From contig JAWLAG010000001.1 of assembly GCA_041395505.1 (NCBI GenBank), positions 1,116,001 to 1,180,000 on the forward strand: a DNA stretch of 64,000 bases, given 5' to 3'. Source of the DNA: Steroidobacteraceae bacterium. Lineage in GTDB: Bacteria; Pseudomonadota; Gammaproteobacteria; Steroidobacterales; Steroidobacteraceae. The translations under genes and the position numbers were made by a program. Of this stretch, positions 60,013 to 64,000 are shown piece after piece; position 1 is the first letter of the stretch, and each line of letters starts with the position of its first letter. The notes under the pieces are model-generated. The model had not been told where the DNA came from. It made no database searches and saw nothing but the letters and a program-made list of their open reading frames with translations.

Positions 60013-61338
60013 TCAGAAATCGGCGACTTTTCCCCAGGCGGACTTGTCCAGGCGGCCCGGATGCAGCGGACGCGGGTCGATGAAGGGTTCGCGACCGGTG
60101 ACGAGGTCCGCGACCAGGTGTCCCGCGCCTGGTGCAATTCCGAATCCATGTCCGCTGAATCCCGCCGCCAGGACGAATCCCCGAAGTCTTGGCAGTTCAC
60201 CGATACCAGGTACGCCATCGGGTGTTGTATCGACATAGCCTGCCCAGGATGCGGTCACCGGCAGGCCGTGCAAGGGCGGCAATAATTTCAGCGCGCGTTC
60301 GTGCGTCAGGTCGATCGCGCTCTGGTCCGGCACGGGATCCAGAATGCGCATGTGTTCCATGGGTGTCGCGCGGTCGATTGGCCAGCGCGACCAGCGTTCG
60401 TGACCCGCACGAATTCCAGCTAAGCCGCCCGGCGCGAGATTGCGCCAGCGCCTCGCGAACATGGGCATGAACTGCGTGCTGAATCGCAGCAGTTGCGGCG
60501 TCGGATCCACTCGTCCACGCCCGCTGATCGACAGCGTATAGCCGCCGTCATGGCGGCGGGTAATGGACACGAGGCTCGTATGCAACGCTGACGGAAGTCC
60601 TTCGGCGCCAGGCGCAACGGCAATGGCCGTCTGTCGCACCGTAGCCTGCGGAAATCGAACGCCCATTTGGTGACAGAACGACGACGCCCAGGCTCCCGCT
60701 GCGAGAATCGCAACACTGGACTTGATGACCCCGTGCTCGGTGACGACCGCTGCGACACGGCCCCCGGCGGTCTCGATACCGCGCGCAGCGCAGCACTGAA
60801 CAACGACGCCGCCCAGGCGCATGACAGCGCGCGCCACGGCGGGAGCGGCACAGGATGGATCGGCCGTCCCATCGGTCGGCGCATGTACGCCACCGCGCCA
60901 ACTCTTGCCCGTGAATCGCCCGCGCTCGCTGGCTTGCACCGAGCTCAACATGTGCGTGGTAACGCCGATGCCCTGTGCGAATTTGCACCAGTTCGACCAG
61001 GTCGCAAGTTCGCGTTCATCGTCGCTGAGATACAGTAGTCCGCAACGCTGAAAGCCGGTTTCCTCGCCGCTCTCGAGTGCAAATTGTTCCCAGAGCTCAA
61101 GGCTCCTGGTCGCCATGGGCAGTTCGCGAGCATCACGGTTCTGCTGGCGGCACCAACCCCAGTTGCGGCTCGATTGCTCGGCTCCGATGCGTCCCTTTTC
61201 CAGTAGCACCACCTTCATGCCGCGTTGACAGAGGTAATAGGCGGTGAACACGCCGATGATGCCACCGCCAATGATCACAGCATCGGCGGATTCCGGTAGT
61301 TTCGTGGTCGATTCGATGGACTGAAGAGGTGCTGACAT
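60013..61338 (-). CDS. FAD-dependent amino acid/amine oxidoreductase (DAO family)
   Basis: 441 residues from ATG at 61338. Rossmann motif A-V-I-I-G-G-G-I-I-G-V near residue 20. C-terminal FAD motif (G-F-V-L-A-A-G-F-S-G-H-G-F-G-I-A-P-G) as in sarcosine and glycine oxidase relatives. Second gene after its paralogue at 61352; ends two bases from the convergent aldehyde dehydrogenase stop. Substrate unknown; could be a secondary amine or D-amino acid. Confidence 0.88.
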   Translation of the reverse strand: MSAPLQSIESTTKLPESADAVIIGGGIIGVFTAYYLCQRGMKVVLLEKGRIGAEQSSRNWGWCRQQNRDARELPMATRSLELWEQFALESGEETGFQRCGLLYLSDDERELATWSNWCKFAQGIGVTTHMLSSVQASERGRFTGKSWRGGVHAPTDGTADPSCAAPAVARAVMRLGGVVVQCCAARGIETAGGRVAAVVTEHGVIKSSVAILAAGAWASSFCHQMGVRFPQATVRQTAIAVAPGAEGLPSALHTSLVSITRRHDGGYTLSISGRGRVDPTPQLLRFSTQFMPMFARRWRNLAPGGLAGIRAGHERWSRWPIDRATPMEHMRILDPVPDQSAIDLTHERALKLLPPLHGLPVTASWAGYVDTTPDGVPGIGELPRLRGFVLAAGFSGHGFGIAPGAGHLVADLVTGREPFIDPRPLHPGRLDKSAWGKVADF

Positions 61339-61351
61339 GACTGGCTGATTT

Positions 61352-62629
61352 TCAGTGAACCAGATCCTGATAGCGGTAGTAGGCTCCAACCAATGGGAGG
61401 AACCACGGCCGGCCAAAGTAGCCCGGTATCGGCGGCCAGTCGAAATCGCGCCATGGATTGAGATCGGCTTTGCCGTCGAGTACATCAGCCATGATCGCGC
61501 CCATGTAAGTCGACATCTGGGTTCCGTGGCCGCTATACCCCATGGAATAGAAGAGGCCATTGCGCTCGCCAGCGCGCGGCAGGCGGTCGCGTGTCATGTC
61601 CACCATGCCGCCCCAGCAGTAGTCAATTCTTGCATCGGTCAATTCCGGAAAAACGCGGATCATGGACTCGCGCAGAATCACCCCGCTTTTCGCATCGGAG
61701 ACCTGGTTGCTCATGGCAAACCTCGCGCGTCCGCCGAACAATAGTCGATTGTCCGGGCTCACCCGAAAATAGCAGACGAAATTGCGGGTATCGGTCGTCA
61801 TGCGTCGTCGCGGCGTCAGCCGGTCGAGCAAATCAACCGGTAGCGGCTCGGTAGCGATGATGAATGCTCCTATGGGCACCATGCGCCTGCGGAACCAGCG
61901 CAGTGGCCCTACGGAGGATGTGCCCGTTGCAAGCAGCACTTGCCTTGCGCGTATCGAACCATTGGCCGTACGCACCTCGTAAGCCTGTCCGGAAAGCCTG
62001 CGCAGCCCGGTGAGCGGGCAGTGCTGATAGATGAGCGCGCCACGGCGCGCAGCCGCCTGCGCCAGGCCGCGACCGAAGCGACCCATATGCATGCCAGCGC
62101 TTTTTCCGAACACCATGCCGCCGAAATAGGCATCCGAACCAATCTCGCTGCGAAGGTCGGAGCGCGGCACCATGTAAGTGTCCGGGTCGGCGTGCTGGGC
62201 CAACAGTGCCTGGGCACGGACCAGTTTGTCGTAATGGTCCGGTTTGGCTGCCAGCTTGAGTTTGCCGACGCGCTTGAAATCGCAGTCGAGGGCCTCTTCA
62301 GCGACAATCGCTTCTACTTTGTCGACCGCTCGGTCAAAAGCCCGGTAAAGCGTCGTCGCGCGCTCGAGCCCGTATTGCGAAGACATCGAGAAGAAATCCT
62401 GGGCAAAGCCGTTGTTGCACATGCCGCCATTGCGACCCGAGGCTGCGCCCACGACGACATCGGCTTCGAGCACGGTCACTTTCGCGCCTTTCTTCGCAAG
62501 CGCGAGCGCTGCCGAGAGGCCTGTGAAACCGGCGCCGATGACGACGACATCTGCATCGCCCGACGGCGAACCCTCCGCCGCCATGGTGAAGGGCGGTGCT
62601 GTTTCGAGCCAATACGAAGCCAGTTTCAT
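61352..62629 (-). CDS. FAD-dependent oxidoreductase (DAO family, gamma-glutamylputrescine-oxidase-like)
   Basis: 425 residues. V-V-V-I-G-A-G-F-T-G-L-S-A-A-L near residue 30, followed by the A-A-S-G-R-N-G-G motif typical of PuuB-type oxidases, and C-terminal Y-S-M-G-Y-S-G-H-G-T. Lies between DSD1 and the other DAO gene, same strand, separated by 13 and 39 bases, so a three-gene operon is likely. Confidence 0.88.
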   Translation of the reverse strand: MKLASYWLETAPPFTMAAEGSPSGDADVVVIGAGFTGLSAALALAKKGAKVTVLEADVVVGAASGRNGGMCNNGFAQDFFSMSSQYGLERATTLYRAFDRAVDKVEAIVAEEALDCDFKRVGKLKLAAKPDHYDKLVRAQALLAQHADPDTYMVPRSDLRSEIGSDAYFGGMVFGKSAGMHMGRFGRGLAQAAARRGALIYQHCPLTGLRRLSGQAYEVRTANGSIRARQVLLATGTSSVGPLRWFRRRMVPIGAFIIATEPLPVDLLDRLTPRRRMTTDTRNFVCYFRVSPDNRLLFGGRARFAMSNQVSDAKSGVILRESMIRVFPELTDARIDYCWGGMVDMTRDRLPRAGERNGLFYSMGYSGHGTQMSTYMGAIMADVLDGKADLNPWRDFDWPPIPGYFGRPWFLPLVGAYYRYQDLVH

Positions 62630-62668
62630 GTCAGTGCGTCAACGAGTGTCATGGGCATTATCGCCAAA

Positions 62669-63799
62669 TTACCAACCGCGCATCCGGGGCCAGACCGCCA
62701 TGACCTTTCGACTGCCAGTGCGCACTACATGATAGTGCTCGTGCTGTGCGCTGGTCGCGCAGGCGTGATTGGGTAGTATGCGCAGCCGCGTTCCAATGAC
62801 CAGTTCGGGCAGCCGCGCATCGCTGTCGGCGCGCACGGCGATGATGCCGTGTTCCTGGCTGGCATCCGCGACGATCAGATCATCGAGCGGATGACCGTCG
62901 AGGTCGCAGACCAGTCCGTAGCCCTGGTCCACGGCATGATTGGCGGTGCCGCGATCGCGCGATAGCGCCATCCAGCCTGCGTCGATCAGGAGCCAGCCTT
63001 TTTCCGGCCGGTGACCAATCACGGTGGCCAGTACGGAAATCGCGATGTCATCGATACGGCAAACGCCGATGCCATTCATGACAAGATCGAAAAATACATA
63101 CACTCCCGCGCGCACTTCGGTAACGCCGGCAAGGTTACGGGCAAAATGAGCGGTAGGCGTTGAGCCGACACTGACCGTTGGTGCCGGGTGGCCGGCGTTG
63201 CGCAGGCGCTCGGCCGCGCGTACGGCGGCGGCACGCTCGGCTTGCGCCGCAGCGACCAGTCCGTGCTCATCGCGACACTGATAGGACTCGCCCGCGTGGC
63301 ACAGTACACCGCGAAGCTCCAGGTTGGCGGCGCGCAAGACTTCCGCGATTGCCAGCAGGCGCGGATCGTCCGGGACTACCCCGCCGCGATGTCCGTCGCA
63401 ATCGATCTCGATCAATACCGCTGGCATCGCGGGACCGTGCTGCGCCGCTGCAGCCAATGCCTGGGCCTGTTCAAGTGTATCGATCAGCACGCCAATATTC
63501 AGACCGCGGGCCACGAGCGACCGAATTCGGCCGAGCTTTTCGGGAGCAAGGCCAACCGCGTAGGTTATGTCGGTGATTCCACAGTCGGCGAAATACTCCG
63601 CTTCCCTGATGGTCGAGACCGTGATCGGACCCTGTTCACCTGCAAACATTCGCCGCGTGACATCGATTGACTTGGCTGTCTTGACGTGCGGACGCAAAAT
63701 GACGCCTAGCGCCGTCAGGCGATTCGCCAGCCTGCCGATATTGCGGTCCAATTTGTCCGCGTCCAGCACCAGAGCTGGTGTTTGGATGGTCTCGAGCAT
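62669..63799 (-). CDS. DSD1-family PLP enzyme (D-threonine aldolase / D-serine dehydratase-like)
   Basis: 376 residues. Alanine-racemase-like N-terminal barrel with the PLP lysine in L-R-P-H-V-K-T-A-K-S and H-R-G-G-V phosphate-site region. C-terminal beta domain with the metal-site pattern P-N-H-A-C-A-T and A-x-x-x-E-H-Y-H. These enzymes cleave D-3-hydroxyamino acids to glycine plus aldehyde or dehydrate D-serine. First gene of the operon to 60013; the products suit the downstream flavin oxidases and the nearby aldehyde dehydrogenase. Confidence 0.9.
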   Translation of the reverse strand: MLETIQTPALVLDADKLDRNIGRLANRLTALGVILRPHVKTAKSIDVTRRMFAGEQGPITVSTIREAEYFADCGITDITYAVGLAPEKLGRIRSLVARGLNIGVLIDTLEQAQALAAAAQHGPAMPAVLIEIDCDGHRGGVVPDDPRLLAIAEVLRAANLELRGVLCHAGESYQCRDEHGLVAAAQAERAAAVRAAERLRNAGHPAPTVSVGSTPTAHFARNLAGVTEVRAGVYVFFDLVMNGIGVCRIDDIAISVLATVIGHRPEKGWLLIDAGWMALSRDRGTANHAVDQGYGLVCDLDGHPLDDLIVADASQEHGIIAVRADSDARLPELVIGTRLRILPNHACATSAQHEHYHVVRTGSRKVMAVWPRMRGW

Positions 63800-63837
63800 T
63801 GTCTAGACCAAAGACAGACCGCAGCGATTCGCTGGCG

Positions 63838-64000
63838 TCACAGGTATCTGAGCCACGCGAGATCCCTACGACGTGCTTTCAGTCGCGCGAACCAGGCGGT
63901 GGGGTAGTACAACGGCACCAGCAGCGCCAGGTACCAGACCCACACCCAACCGAGACTATCGACGCCATAGACGGCGCCGTGATTCGGGCCCCAAATCAGG
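63838..64000 (-). CDS. C-terminus of a multi-pass membrane protein, cut by window edge
   Basis: The minus-strand frame ends at TGA 63840-63838. The visible 53 residues hold one membrane helix (L-G-W-V-W-V-W-Y-L-A-L-L-V-P-L-Y-Y) and a basic tail (W-F-A-R-L-K-A-R-R-R-D-L-A-W-L-R-Y-L). This tail resembles the end of heparan-alpha-glucosaminide acetyltransferase-like (DUF1624) proteins, but the fragment is too short to be sure. It lies 38 bases upstream of the DSD1 gene. Confidence 0.6.
   Translation of the reverse strand, partial: LIWGPNHGAVYGVDSLGWVWVWYLALLVPLYYPTAWFARLKARRRDLAWLRYL

Overview
The window is high-GC chromosomal DNA of a gammaproteobacterium. The evidence is the gene order over the first 15 kb: trmJ, an iscS-like cysteine desulfurase, an IscU-like scaffold, iscA, ndk, rlmN, pilW, rodZ, hisS, yfgM, bamB, der, then (opposite strand) an M23 peptidase and xseA, then guaB and guaA. 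This is the standard gammaproteobacterial housekeeping block. ispG is absent from its usual place between rodZ and hisS, and RodZ is short. The style suggests a lineage near Xanthomonadales/Nevskiales/Steroidobacterales, but I cannot assign it more closely.

From 14.9 to about 35.7 kb there is an accessory region anchored on the 3' end of guaA. The last 19 bases of guaA recur, nearly identical and in the same orientation, at 26995-27013, 30364-30382 and 33492-33510. Each downstream copy closes a 133-bp repeat with fixed internal spacing. The cores divide the region into tandem units: island 1 (12.1 kb), island 2 (3.4 kb), island 3 (3.1 kb) and a fourth with a decayed right end. Only island 1 keeps any trace of a recombinase: the N-terminal domain of a P4-type tyrosine integrase, beheaded by an IS6-family element and fused in frame to its transposase. 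Islands 2 to 4 contain no recombinase, so they look like non-autonomous cargo cassettes stacked at one attachment site.

Island 1 carries an H+-type P-type ATPase and a translationally coupled operon for a PepSY protein, a response regulator, a sensor kinase, a TolC-family protein, an adaptor and an RND pump. Island 2 carries a GNAT enzyme strikingly like aminoglycoside 6'-N-acetyltransferases, a PNPOx-like protein, a WYL regulator, a small conserved hypothetical and an SRPBCC protein. Island 3 carries a metallo-beta-lactamase-fold hydrolase, a DUF1772-like membrane protein and a YHS-domain gene fragment ending at a strong terminator. Island 4 carries a membrane-anchored hypothetical and an AAA/DUF4143 ATPase.

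From 35.7 to about 49.9 kb is loosely packed DNA with several broken genes (PIN domain, IS91-type transposase, a secreted protein with an internal stop, an SDR). Intact genes here include secreted hypotheticals, a histone-deacetylase-like hydrolase, an HxlR regulator, a four-gene operon of DUF4198, His-containing, HupE/UreJ and anchor proteins, and a carboxylesterase. From 49.9 kb onward come a class V aminotransferase-fold enzyme, a SulP transporter, two adjacent related secreted proteins, and a catabolic group (M20 amidohydrolase, aldehyde dehydrogenase, two DAO-type flavoenzymes, a DSD1-type PLP enzyme) suited to amino acid or amine breakdown. The window ends in the C-terminus of a membrane protein.
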